Positions 1 to 8,270 of a stretch of DNA of 18,702 nucleotides are shown one piece after another; position 1 is the stretch's first letter; every line of letters starts with the position of its first letter. The notes below the pieces were generated by a model, which saw only the letters and a list, made by a program, of their open reading frames with translations, had not been told where the DNA came from and ran no database searches. Position numbers and translations under genes: made by a program. This DNA comes from CBDULQ01 sp965368115. Lineage in GTDB: Bacteria; Pseudomonadota; Gammaproteobacteria; SZUA-229. The stretch lies in NCBI GenBank assembly GCA_965368115.1, contig CBDULQ010000046.1, positions 1 through 18,702 on the forward strand, read 5' to 3'.

Positions 1-9
1 GTATTTCTG

Positions 10-2622
10 ATGAGTGATGAGGTTAATTCCGGCGATCAGTCACCGGATCAGGCACAGGCTGCCCAACCATTACCCTATGCTGAACTGATCGACCAGATCG
101 TCGATCGGCTGGACCAGTTTTTTTCCGAGCACCTGCGCACCCTGCTGAGCAATACCGACGAATACCTGTTCGACTCCGCCAATCATGCCAGCAGTATCGA
201 TCAGCAGAACCGTCTGTTCGAATTTATGAATGAATTGCGCGGTTATCGCGAGACCCTGGAAACCCGGTTCTTCGAAGAAATCAATGTTTACCTGAATCCG
301 ATTTCTGAGCAGCCCAAGCTGCCGAAAAAGAAACAGAAGAAGCAACAGGGCGGCCAGCTCAGTCTGGTCGGGAATGACGAAATGGATGAAATGGTGGCGA
401 TGACCACCATCACCAGCAAGGCAACCACCGACTTCAGCGAACAGATTGGTCACCTGACTGCGCGCATGCAGCAGATCGCGCTGCACAACAACACCATGTT
501 CCATCCGGAAGCCCTGAAGCCCGTCCAGGTCTGCGATGCGTTTCGTGATGCCCTGCTCGACAGTGGCTTTGCCAATGAAAACAAACTCATCCTCTACAAG
601 CAGTTCGATCGTGCGGTGATCCGAAACATCAAGGACCTGTACGACGAGCTTAACCAGATGATGATCGATGCGGGCATTCTGCCGGACATCGAACTGGGCG
701 GACATATCGGTCATGCTGATGGCGGTTATGATCACTACGAAGAGGATGTCGTAGAAGACGTGGGCGAAGAATTGCCCGGCGAAGATTCACCACCGCCGTC
801 GCCTCCGCCGATGGGCGGATATAGCGGCGGGCCGCGTATCGGACCCGGTCGTGGCGCAGGCGGTTACCGTGCCCCCGCCGGTGGTGCGCCACCCGCAAAC
901 GGTTATGCCGCTGGCGCGCCACAGGGTGGTGCTCCAGCGGGTGGCGCCCCGGCAGGTGGCTCTGCCCCGGCAGGCGGCGCACCCGCGGGTGCGGGTTATT
1001 CCGGTGGGCCGCGTATCGGTCCTGGCCGTGCCGGGGGGAGTTATGCTGACGCGCTGGCGCCTGCCGCCACCGCCGGGCCCATACCCGGTGAAGCCGGCGG
1101 AGACGCTGCTTCAGGCGGTGATGCGCCACAGGGTAGTTTTGGTGGTATGCCGCTTAGCCAGGTACAGCAGAGTATCCGGGATTTCGTCGGAGGCGTACCC
1201 ACCGACAGTGACGCCAGCGCCGGTCCAGGTGGCGGTGGCGGGGGCGGTTACTACAGCCACCGCGATGTGGTCGACGCCCTGTCCAATATGCAGGTCAGTA
1301 CCGACATCACATCGACCAAGCTGGAATTCAATGCCGGCGCGATCAAGAAAGCGGTACTGTCCACCATTGGTGAAAAAGAAGGCGGGGTGGTTAACAAACG
1401 GGTTAACCAGGTTTCCGAAAAAACCATCGATTTCATCAAGCTCATCTTCGATGCCATTATCGACGACAAGAGCATCACCGATGCCATCAAGACCCTGTTG
1501 CTGAGTTTGCAGATTCCGGTCATCAAGGCCGCGATGCTGGATGCGGAATTTTTTGTCGACGACCAGCATCCGGCACGCCAGTTACTGGACAAGATTGCTG
1601 AAGCCGGTGTCGGGGTATCCGAGCACAGTGACCCGGTGTACAAGGAAATCCAGGCGGTAGTGACCAGGCTGCTCAAGGATTACAAGGAAGATGTCGAGGC
1701 TTTTACGGAAGCGCTCGAATCACTGATCAAGATAACCGAAGATATCTACAGCAAGGCCAGGGAGCGCGAGGAAGAAGCCCAGCGCCAGGTCAAGCATGCT
1801 CACGCGCGTAATGTGGTACTGCAGGAAATTCGCAAGATCACCCTGGGTAAGGAACTGCCCCAGGGTATTCGCACCCTGGTCCTCAAGGTGTGGCCGAGTC
1901 TGATGTTCAATCACTACCTGCGTGCCGGCAAGGCCAACGATGAGTGGGTGGAATTGCTGATGATCCTGGCCAAAATCATCGACAGTGTACAGCCGGTGAC
2001 GTCACGGGCGGAGCTGGAAGAGCTTGGACTCACGCACGAAGATATCGTCAACGCGACCGAGACCAAGCTGCTCAAGCGCAGTAAATCGAAAGACCTGGTC
2101 AGTAAGGTGATCACCGATCTGCGCACCACCTACGAAGAACTGATGCAGGCGCGCGATCTGCCTGAAGAAATACCGGAAGGTGCGCCCAGCGAGGCGGCCA
2201 ACGAAGCGGTCAGCGAAGCCGAAAGTGAAGCGGGCGAGGCCGCTTCCGAGGAATTCGCTGCTATCGATCATGAAGAAATGGCCGCTGCCGAGAGCGAACC
2301 GGAAGCAGAAGAAGCCGCCGAAGACCCTGAACTGGCGGCGAAGCGCAAAATCGGCATGTTGCCCAACGATGTGCAGCCGGGCGCCTGGTTCATCGTCTAT
2401 AACGGCGAGGACAAACCGGTGCGGCGTCTGAAACTGGCGGTGATCCTCATCCAGGACGCCACCCTGGTGTTCGTCGATCACCTGGGCAATGTCGTCATCG
2501 AGAAAGATGCGGAACAGTTCGCCGGTGAAATGGAACGCGGCCTGTCCGGTATGATCATGCAGCATTCCGTGTTCGACCATGCACTGAAGTCCGCACTGGG
2601 CAGTATCGGATCACTCCCCTGA
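10..2622 (+). CDS. DUF1631 family protein with long Gly/Pro/Ala-rich linker
   Basis: An 870-residue protein of the DUF1631 family, whose biochemical role is not established. Residues about 20-245 form a helical N-terminal part. About 255-415 is a low-complexity, presumably disordered linker with SPPP repeats, GGAPAG repeats and two copies of GYSGGPRIGPGR (residues 270-281 and 329-340). About 420-715 is a second helical block. Residues about 715-785 are Glu/Ala-rich and acidic. The C-terminal 85 residues (from GMLPNDVQPGAWF) resemble the compact beta-rich, PilZ-like end typical of DUF1631 proteins. No signal peptide or membrane segment is seen, so it is probably cytoplasmic. The frame is open to the window edge, so the true start could lie upstream, although MSDEV at base 10 is a plausible start. 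Its stop overlaps the next start in TGATG, suggesting translational coupling. Family assignment is from recalled family features. Confidence 0.8.
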   Translation: MSDEVNSGDQSPDQAQAAQPLPYAELIDQIVDRLDQFFSEHLRTLLSNTDEYLFDSANHASSIDQQNRLFEFMNELRGYRETLETRFFEEINVYLNPISEQPKLPKKKQKKQQGGQLSLVGNDEMDEMVAMTTITSKATTDFSEQIGHLTARMQQIALHNNTMFHPEALKPVQVCDAFRDALLDSGFANENKLILYKQFDRAVIRNIKDLYDELNQMMIDAGILPDIELGGHIGHADGGYDHYEEDVVEDVGEELPGEDSPPPSPPPMGGYSGGPRIGPGRGAGGYRAPAGGAPPANGYAAGAPQGGAPAGGAPAGGSAPAGGAPAGAGYSGGPRIGPGRAGGSYADALAPAATAGPIPGEAGGDAASGGDAPQGSFGGMPLSQVQQSIRDFVGGVPTDSDASAGPGGGGGGGYYSHRDVVDALSNMQVSTDITSTKLEFNAGAIKKAVLSTIGEKEGGVVNKRVNQVSEKTIDFIKLIFDAIIDDKSITDAIKTLLLSLQIPVIKAAMLDAEFFVDDQHPARQLLDKIAEAGVGVSEHSDPVYKEIQAVVTRLLKDYKEDVEAFTEALESLIKITEDIYSKAREREEEAQRQVKHAHARNVVLQEIRKITLGKELPQGIRTLVLKVWPSLMFNHYLRAGKANDEWVELLMILAKIIDSVQPVTSRAELEELGLTHEDIVNATETKLLKRSKSKDLVSKVITDLRTTYEELMQARDLPEEIPEGAPSEAANEAVSEAESEAGEAASEEFAAIDHEEMAAAESEPEAEEAAEDPELAAKRKIGMLPNDVQPGAWFIVYNGEDKPVRRLKLAVILIQDATLVFVDHLGNVVIEKDAEQFAGEMERGLSGMIMQHSVFDHALKSALGSIGSLP
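817..1029 (+). repeat. Internal coding repeat in the DUF1631 linker
   Basis: The dodecapeptide GYSGGPRIGPGR is encoded twice, at 817-852 and 994-1029. Between them lie tandem short units of the GGAPAG type (about 910-990). The two copies differ at several third codon positions, so the peptide is kept while the DNA has diverged. This suggests an old duplication under protein-level constraint rather than a recent slip. Confidence 0.8.
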
Positions 2623-3374
2623 TGCGCGCGCGTCTGCTGGGGTTTCTGTTGCTGCTCAGTTTGCCGGGTCTGGCACAGGCCTGCTGGTCACTGGATGAGC
2701 GTAAGGAAATCGATGGTTTTGCGGAACTGGACGATGTTCTGATCCTGTCCTTCAAGGATGCTGTCGACTGCAAACCCATCGCCGGTGCCCGGGTTAAACT
2801 GGGCGAACTCGAATACACCACCGATGGCCGCGGTTATCTCAAACTGCCGATGGCGCCGTTCGCCGCCCAGATGGATGCACGGCTGCCGCTGGAGATTCAT
2901 GCGCGCGGTTACATTCCCCTGCTCACTGATCTGGAAGTCGCGGCAGGTACCGTACTCAATCGCCGTCTGGTGCTGAGTCCGGCGCTACCGCCAGGCAAGC
3001 TACGCTTCGTGTTGCAGTGGGGCATGACACCGGAAGATCTGGATCTGCACCTGAAAGGGCCGGGTTTCCATATTTCCTATCGCAATATGCGTAATGCCCC
3101 GAACCGAGCGCGACTGGATCAGGACGAAACCGAAGGCCTGGGTCCGGAGACCATCACCCTGGACCGCATCCGTGGTGATGCGGAATACGGACTCTGGGTG
3201 GATAATTATTCCAACGACGAAGCCTTCTCCGGTCACGAAGTGGTCTACGTCTACCAGGGCGATCGCCTGCTGCGCAAAATCCGTCTGCCGCGCACCGGCC
3301 AGCGTGCGATCCATGTGCTGGATATCCGCAGCGGCGCGCCCCAGTTCATTAACCAGCCCTCGCCACGTCCCTGA
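2622..3374 (+). CDS. Secreted YfaP/DUF2135-like protein
   Basis: A 250-residue protein with a clear signal peptide: basic MRARLL, a Leu-rich core, and likely cleavage at AQA|C near residue 20. The product should therefore be periplasmic or outside the cell. Residues about 50-115 look like a carboxypeptidase-regulatory/Ig-like beta fold (IAGARVKLGELEYTTDGRGY). Residues about 125-235 match the YfaP/DUF2135 pattern: LRFVLQWGMTPEDLDLHL, then the YGLWVDNYSND stretch, then GHEVVYVYQGDRLLRKI. Proteins of this type are poorly characterised; some sit beside genes for envelope-associated or von Willebrand-type proteins. The start codon overlaps the stop of the DUF1631 gene (TGATG), so the two are probably made together. 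The Cys after the signal core lacks a proper lipobox (AQAC), so I do not call it a lipoprotein. Confidence 0.7.
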   Translation: MRARLLGFLLLLSLPGLAQACWSLDERKEIDGFAELDDVLILSFKDAVDCKPIAGARVKLGELEYTTDGRGYLKLPMAPFAAQMDARLPLEIHARGYIPLLTDLEVAAGTVLNRRLVLSPALPPGKLRFVLQWGMTPEDLDLHLKGPGFHISYRNMRNAPNRARLDQDETEGLGPETITLDRIRGDAEYGLWVDNYSNDEAFSGHEVVYVYQGDRLLRKIRLPRTGQRAIHVLDIRSGAPQFINQPSPRP

Positions 3375-3399
3375 AGCCGGCGTATCCTGATGATTTGAA

Positions 3400-3419
3400 A
3401 AACGCTATCATTAGCGTTT
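3400..3419. promoter_or_regulatory. Perfect 8-bp inverted repeat before proA
   Basis: AAACGCTA (3400-3407) and TAGCGTTT (3412-3419) are perfect complements around a 4-base loop. It lies 26 bases after the YfaP-like gene and 37 bases before the proA ATG. The A-rich left arm and short T run could make a weak terminator. The symmetry and position could equally be an operator. The right flank (TTTGG) has no proper T tract, so I favour neither strongly. Confidence 0.4.
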
Positions 3420-3456
3420 GGTCAAATTACCATCCGCAACACAATCGAATAGCCCT

Positions 3457-4719
3457 ATGAGTGACGATATCAAAGCCTATATGCAAACCCTGGGTCGGCA
3501 GGCACGTGACGCCGCGACCGCCATGGCCCGAGCCGACACCGCTGCCAAGAACAAGGCGCTGCTGGCTATTGCCGATGCCATCGATGCCGCCGCCAGCCTG
3601 TTGCAGGCGGAAAACGCACAGGACCTGGCTGCCGGTAAGGCCAACGGCCTGGACGCCGCGCTGCTGGATCGACTGGAACTCAACGCATCGCGTATCGCCG
3701 CCATGTCCGAAGGCTTGCGGCAGATTGCCGGGCTGCCTGATCCGGTTGGCGAAATCAGTCACATGGCCTATCGCCCGAGCGGTATCCAGGTGGGCAAGAT
3801 GCGTGTGCCGCTGGGCGTGATCGGCATCATTTATGAATCCCGTCCTAATGTCACTGCCGATGCGGCCGGACTGTGTCTGAAATCCGGTAATGCCACCATT
3901 TTGCGTGGCGGCTCCGAGGCGATTCATTCCAACCGGGCCATTGCGGCCTGCATCGCCGAAGGCCTGGTGGCCGCCGGCTTGCCCGCCGAAGCGGTGCAGG
4001 TGGTGGATACCACGGATCGTGCTGCGGTCGGTGAACTGATCACCGCGAAAGATTATGTCGACGTGATCATCCCGCGCGGCGGCAAGGGACTGATCGAACG
4101 CATCAGTAATGAGGCCCGGGTGCCGGTGATCAAACACCTGGACGGTATCTGTCATGTCTACATCGATGACGAGGCGGATCAGGACAAGGCGATCGCCATC
4201 GCCTTCAACGCCAAGACCCATCGTTACGGTGTCTGCAACGCCATGGAAACCCTGCTGGTGAACAATGCGGTGGCGGGCGAAGTGCTGCCGAAACTGGCCG
4301 CCATGTATCTGGACAAAGGTGTGGAGCTGCGTGGTTGCGAGCGTAGCCGTGACATCGTCGCCGACATGAAAGCCGCAACCGAAGAGGACTGGGATACTGA
4401 ATATCTGGCGCCGATTCTGTCCGTCCGCGTGGTGGATGATCTGGATCAGGCCATGCAGCATATCAATCGGCATGGTTCTCACCACACCGACGCCATCGTC
4501 ACCGAAAACTACAGCAAGTCGCAGCGCTTTTTACGCGAGGTGGATTCCAGTTCGGTGATGGTGAATGCTTCGACCCGTTTCGCCGATGGTTTCGAATATG
4601 GCCTGGGCGCGGAAATCGGCATCAGCACCGACAAGCTGCATGCTCGTGGCCCGGTGGGCCTGGAAGGGCTGACCACGCAGAAATACATTGTGCTGGGCGA
4701 AGGTCAGATTCGGGAGTGA
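3457..4719 (+). CDS. proA: Glutamate-5-semialdehyde dehydrogenase (gamma-glutamyl phosphate reductase)
   Basis: Catalyses the NADPH-dependent reduction of L-glutamyl 5-phosphate to glutamate 5-semialdehyde, the second step of proline synthesis, in the cytoplasm. The 420-residue product starting at the ATG at 3457 (MSDDIKAYMQ) has the usual family length. A TTG 39 bases upstream would add 13 residues of no family character. Visible family marks include YESRPNVTADAAGLCLKSGN, RGGSEAIHSN, PRGGKGLI, the catalytic cysteine in YGVCNAMETLL (about Cys260), and the C-terminal GAEIGISTDKLHARGPVGL block. The proB kinase partner is not in this window. It leads the run into nadD, with a 27-base gap. Confidence 0.97.
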   Translation: MSDDIKAYMQTLGRQARDAATAMARADTAAKNKALLAIADAIDAAASLLQAENAQDLAAGKANGLDAALLDRLELNASRIAAMSEGLRQIAGLPDPVGEISHMAYRPSGIQVGKMRVPLGVIGIIYESRPNVTADAAGLCLKSGNATILRGGSEAIHSNRAIAACIAEGLVAAGLPAEAVQVVDTTDRAAVGELITAKDYVDVIIPRGGKGLIERISNEARVPVIKHLDGICHVYIDDEADQDKAIAIAFNAKTHRYGVCNAMETLLVNNAVAGEVLPKLAAMYLDKGVELRGCERSRDIVADMKAATEEDWDTEYLAPILSVRVVDDLDQAMQHINRHGSHHTDAIVTENYSKSQRFLREVDSSSVMVNASTRFADGFEYGLGAEIGISTDKLHARGPVGLEGLTTQKYIVLGEGQIRE

Positions 4720-4746
4720 TCACCTCGCCTCCGGCTCGGCTTGTCC

Positions 4747-5379
4747 ATGACTAAACTGATCGGCATCCTCGGCGGGACTTTCGACCCGGTTCACTACGGT
4801 CACCTGAAACCGGCGGCGGAACTGCTGCAGTGTCTGCCGCTGGATGAAATCCGCTTCATTCCCAACCGGATGCCGCCGCACCGTGAACAGCCGGTGCTCG
4901 ACAGCGCGACCCGGGGTCGGCTGGTCCAGCTGGCCATCGCCGACAATCCGCAATTCGTCATGGACGACCGGGAGCTACGTCGCGACGGGCCCTCGTTCAT
5001 GGTGGATACCCTGGCTGAGTTGAAAACCGAGCAGCCCGACGCCACCCTGTGCCTGATCATGGGGGATGACGCGTTTGCCGGATTTACCCGCTGGCGGCGC
5101 TGGCAGGCTATACTCGAGTTATGTCATCTCATCGTGATATCGCGTCCGGGTGCCGAGTTGCCGTGTTCTGTCGAACATCAGGCCGAACTCGCGCCGCGCC
5201 TCAGCCATAACCCGCAGGCACTGCTCGGCAGTCAGTGCGGACAAATCCTGTTACAATCCATCACTCCTGTTCCCATTTCGGCCACCCTGATCCGCCAGCG
5301 CCTGCGCGCCGGGCAGAGCATTGCCGATCTGGTGCCGGAATCCATTCAACAGCAACTTGAAACACACTATGCAATTTGA
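4747..5379 (+). CDS. nadD: Nicotinate-nucleotide adenylyltransferase
   Basis: Transfers AMP from ATP to nicotinate mononucleotide, giving deamido-NAD, the penultimate step of NAD synthesis. The 210-residue protein starts MTKLIGILGGTFDPVHYGHL, carrying the nucleotidyltransferase H-x-x-H signature (His16, His19). It ends with the ISATLIRQRL motif typical of the family. RRDGPSFMVDTL and LIMGDDAF are further NadD marks. I prefer the ATG at 4747; a TTG two codons earlier (4741) is also possible, and neither has a strong Shine-Dalgarno sequence. Its last 11 bases overlap the start of rsfS, the usual partner of nadD, so the two are likely translationally coupled. Confidence 0.96.
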   Translation: MTKLIGILGGTFDPVHYGHLKPAAELLQCLPLDEIRFIPNRMPPHREQPVLDSATRGRLVQLAIADNPQFVMDDRELRRDGPSFMVDTLAELKTEQPDATLCLIMGDDAFAGFTRWRRWQAILELCHLIVISRPGAELPCSVEHQAELAPRLSHNPQALLGSQCGQILLQSITPVPISATLIRQRLRAGQSIADLVPESIQQQLETHYAI

Positions 5380-5719
5380 AGAATTGAAGCAGCTGGTCAT
5401 CAAGGCCATCGAAGATCTGAAGGGTGAAAACATCGTCGAACTGGACGTCAGCGGTAAGACCAGCGTCACCGACCTGATGATCATCGTCAGTGGCACCTCC
5501 AGCCGGCACGTCAAATCCATTGCCGATAACGTGGTCGAAGAAGCCAAGAAAGCCGGTGTCAGGCCGCTCGGTGTAGAAGGCGAGACCCAGGCGGAATGGG
5601 TGCTGGTTGATCTGGGCGACATCGTGGTCCATGTCATGCAGCCCCATGTGCGCGAGTTCTACGACCTGGAGCGCCTGTGGCGATTCGATGCCGATCAGCG
5701 AGGCGCGAACGCCGGCTAA
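5369..5719 (+). CDS. rsfS: Ribosomal silencing factor RsfS
   Basis: A 116-residue Iojap/RsfS protein. RsfS binds ribosomal protein uL14 and blocks joining of the 30S and 50S subunits under nutrient limitation. Family marks are the N-terminal helix MQFEELKQLVIKAIEDLKGE, then DVSGKTSVTDLMIIVSGTSSRH, and the C-terminal WVLVDLGDIVVHVM followed by REFYDLERLW. I chose the ATG at 5369 because the family begins here. The frame extends upstream to a TTG at 5321, but those residues do not resemble the family and lie wholly inside nadD. The rlmH start codon directly follows its stop codon. Confidence 0.96.
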   Translation: MQFEELKQLVIKAIEDLKGENIVELDVSGKTSVTDLMIIVSGTSSRHVKSIADNVVEEAKKAGVRPLGVEGETQAEWVLVDLGDIVVHVMQPHVREFYDLERLWRFDADQRGANAG

Positions 5720-6190
5720 ATGCGCATCCTGTTGATTGCCGTGGGGCAGAAAATGCCAGGCTGGGTGGAGCAGGGCTACCAGGACTATGCCCAGCGCATG
5801 CCCCCGGAAGCCCGCCTGGAACTGAAACAGATCGCACCGGGCAAACGCGGCAAGAACGCCGATATCCCCCGAATCCTCGAAGACGAATGCCAGCGCATCC
5901 AGGCGGCCATACCGAAGAACAGCCGTGTGGTGGTCCTCGATGTCGAGGGCCGGGCCTGGAGTACCGAGCAACTGGCCCGGCGTATGGATGACTGGATGCA
6001 GGGCGGCCAGGATGTCGCGCTGCTGGTCGGCGGGCCGGAGGGCCTGTCGCAACCCTGTCGCGCGCTGGCCGACGAAACCTGGTCGCTGTCGGCGCTGACG
6101 TTTCCTCATCCGCTGGTGCGCATCATCCTTGCCGAACAGCTGTATCGCGCCTGGTCGGTGTTACGTAACCATCCTTATCATCGCGCCTGA
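5720..6190 (+). CDS. rlmH: 23S rRNA (pseudouridine1915-N3)-methyltransferase
   Basis: Methylates N3 of pseudouridine 1915 in helix 69 of 23S rRNA, using S-adenosylmethionine, on the assembled 70S ribosome. The 156-residue length matches the family. The SPOUT-class knot is visible as LLVGGPEGL (residues 101-109), followed by LSALTFPHPLVRIILAEQ and the conserved end HPYHRA. The start codon abuts the rsfS stop, an arrangement common across bacteria. Confidence 0.97.
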   Translation: MRILLIAVGQKMPGWVEQGYQDYAQRMPPEARLELKQIAPGKRGKNADIPRILEDECQRIQAAIPKNSRVVVLDVEGRAWSTEQLARRMDDWMQGGQDVALLVGGPEGLSQPCRALADETWSLSALTFPHPLVRIILAEQLYRAWSVLRNHPYHRA

Positions 6191-6203
6191 AGGACAGCGG
6201 CCT

Positions 6204-6788
6204 ATGGATAGCGCCCCAACAATTTTGCTTGCTTCTGCTTCTCCGCGCCGTGCCGAGTTATTGCAGCAGATCGGTGTTCACTTCGAGACGCTGCCGGTCA
6301 ATATCGACGAATCACCGCATGCCGGCGAGCCGGCACTGGATTTTGTACAGCGACTGGCGCTGGAGAAGGCGCAGTCGGGTTATTTGCAAAGCGGGAACGG
6401 GCGACCGGTGCTGGGATCAGATACTATAGTTGTAGTGGATGAACACATCCTGGGTAAGCCGACCGGTCGCGAGGATGCGCGACGCATGCTGGAACTGTTG
6501 TCGGGCCGGGGTCATCAGGTGATGACGGCGGTGGCGCTGGTCGACGGGCAAAAGGTCGCCAGCGCGTTGAACGTGAGTCAGGTGTATTTTCGATCCCTGC
6601 AGCCATCTGAAATCGAGGCTTACTGGGATACCGGCGAAGCGGCGGACAAAGCCGGCGCCTACGGCATTCAGGGAATTGCCGCACAGTTCATCGAACGCCT
6701 GGACGGGAGTTACTCCGGGGTGATGGGCTTACCGTTATTCGAAACGGCACAATTATTACAACAATTCGGCATAGTGACATTGGCATAA
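6204..6788 (+). CDS. maf: Maf family nucleoside triphosphate pyrophosphatase (YhdE type)
   Basis: Hydrolyses non-canonical or excess nucleoside triphosphates to monophosphates and pyrophosphate. The YhdE subgroup acts on dTTP, UTP and modified forms, and Maf proteins have been linked to arrest of septum formation. The 194-residue product starting at the ATG at 6204 opens with ILLASASPRRAELL, the Maf signature (SASPRR at 11-16). It also has the acidic GSDTIVV motif (Asp73), GKP, and a C-terminal AGAYGIQGIAAQFIERLDGS followed by SGVMGLPL. An AGGA Shine-Dalgarno lies 9 bases before this ATG, which supports it over the upstream in-frame start at 6129 inside rlmH. The substrate subgroup is inferred from the overall motif pattern only. 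Its stop overlaps the rng start by one base. Confidence 0.94.
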   Translation: MDSAPTILLASASPRRAELLQQIGVHFETLPVNIDESPHAGEPALDFVQRLALEKAQSGYLQSGNGRPVLGSDTIVVVDEHILGKPTGREDARRMLELLSGRGHQVMTAVALVDGQKVASALNVSQVYFRSLQPSEIEAYWDTGEAADKAGAYGIQGIAAQFIERLDGSYSGVMGLPLFETAQLLQQFGIVTLA

Positions 6789-8245
6789 TGAGTAAAGAAA
6801 TCCTGGTCAACGTGACCCCGCAGGAAACCCGGGTAGCGATTCTGGAAAACGGCGTATTGCAGGAGCTCTACATCGAACGTAGTCGCAATCGTGGTCTGGT
6901 CGGCAATATCTATAAAGGTCGCGTGTGCAGGGTTCTGCCCGGTATGGAAGCGGCGTTCGTGGAAGTGGGCATGGAGCGGGCCGCCTTCCTGCATGTGTCT
7001 GACGTTGCGCCCTACGGGGCCGGAGAGAACGGCGATAAGCCCTCCATTGCCAGCCTGTTGCGTGAAGGCGAAGACATTCTGGTGCAGGTGATCAAGGACC
7101 CCATCGGCACCAAGGGCGCGCGACTCACGGCCCACATTACCATTCCCTCCCGTTACCTGGTGTTCATGCCGAATTCCAATAACGTCGGTGTTTCGACGCG
7201 TATCGAGAATGAAGAAGAACGGGATCGGCTGCGCAATATGCTGATGCAGCATGAAGACCTGCTCGGCGAGTCCGGTTATATTATTCGCACCGCCGCCGAA
7301 GTGGCTTCCCACGAATCCATGGGGCAGGACGTGGTGTACCTGAACAAGCTCTGGGATTCGATTTGCGAAACTGCGACCCAGGCGGAACCTGGTTCCATGG
7401 TGCATGAGGATCTGCCGTTGTTCATGCGCGTGCTGCGTGACATGATCGACGAAGACCTGGAAAAAATTAAAGTCGATTCACGGGAAACCTGGAAACGCAT
7501 GTCTCGATTCGCAGAGCGTTACATTCCTGAGTGTACGGCAGCCATCGAGCATTATCCCGGTGAGCGTCCCATCTTCGACCTGTACGGTGTAGAAGACGAA
7601 ATTCAGAAAAGCCTGGAACGTAAAACCCATCTCAAGTCCGGCGGTTACCTGATCATCGATCAAACCGAAGCAATGACCACCATCGATGTCAACACGGGTG
7701 CGTTCGTTGGCCACCGCAATCTCGAAGAAACCATTTTCAAAACCAACCTGGAAGCGGCGCAGGCCATCGCACGACAACTGCGTTTGCGCAACCTGGGCGG
7801 TATCATCATTATCGATTTTATCGATATGGTGGAAGAAGACCATCGTCGCCAGGTGTTGCGCGCGCTGGAAAAGGCGCTGGAAAAGGATCATGCCCGCACG
7901 CATGTCTGCGAAGTATCCTCACTGGGACTGGTTGAAATGACGCGAAAAAGAACGCGCGAAAGCCTGGAACATGTCCTTTGTGAAGTATGTCCAACCTGTG
8001 CCGGTCGCGGATCGGTCAAAACCGCGGAAACCGTGTGTTATGAAATTTTCCGTGAAATTTTACGCGAAGCGCGTCAGTTCGATGCCCGCCAGTTACTGGT
8101 GCTGGCTGCACAGGATGTTGTCGATTTGCTGGTCGACGAGGAGTCCGCCAGCCTGGCAGAGCTGGAAGACTTTATCGGCATTCCGATCAAGCTTCAGGTC
8201 GAAGCCCTGTACACCCAGGAGCAGTATGACGTGGTCATTATGTAA
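6788..8245 (+). CDS. rng: Ribonuclease G
   Basis: Endoribonuclease of the RNase E/G family, which matures the 5' end of 16S rRNA and degrades some mRNAs. At 485 residues it has RNase G length and lacks the long C-terminal degradosome scaffold of RNase E. An S1 RNA-binding domain occupies about residues 35-125 (GNIYKGRVCRVLPGMEAAFV). The catalytic acidic residues are visible as Asp300 in TIDVNTG and Asp343 in IIDFIDM. The zinc-link cysteines are Cys401 and Cys404 in CPTCAGRG. The start overlaps the maf stop in TAATG, and the maf-rng pairing is conserved in many gammaproteobacteria. Confidence 0.97.
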   Translation: MSKEILVNVTPQETRVAILENGVLQELYIERSRNRGLVGNIYKGRVCRVLPGMEAAFVEVGMERAAFLHVSDVAPYGAGENGDKPSIASLLREGEDILVQVIKDPIGTKGARLTAHITIPSRYLVFMPNSNNVGVSTRIENEEERDRLRNMLMQHEDLLGESGYIIRTAAEVASHESMGQDVVYLNKLWDSICETATQAEPGSMVHEDLPLFMRVLRDMIDEDLEKIKVDSRETWKRMSRFAERYIPECTAAIEHYPGERPIFDLYGVEDEIQKSLERKTHLKSGGYLIIDQTEAMTTIDVNTGAFVGHRNLEETIFKTNLEAAQAIARQLRLRNLGGIIIIDFIDMVEEDHRRQVLRALEKALEKDHARTHVCEVSSLGLVEMTRKRTRESLEHVLCEVCPTCAGRGSVKTAETVCYEIFREILREARQFDARQLLVLAAQDVVDLLVDEESASLAELEDFIGIPIKLQVEALYTQEQYDVVIM

Positions 8246-8270
8246 GCGCTGTTTCTAGAATTGCATTCCC

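Noticed and set aside
2622..2690. A lipoprotein signal in the YfaP-like protein
   Set aside because: The Cys follows AQA, without the Leu and small residues of a proper lipobox; an ordinary signal peptide cut before or near Cys21 fits better.
3427..4485. A 352-codon open frame on the minus strand opposite proA
   Set aside because: It lies wholly opposite an unmistakable proA, has no recognisable motifs, and its His/Gly/Gln-rich translation is typical of the antisense of a GC-rich gene.
5261..6109. A 282-codon minus-strand open frame opposite nadD, rsfS and rlmH
   Set aside because: It crosses three well-supported genes and shows no family character; it is an antisense shadow.
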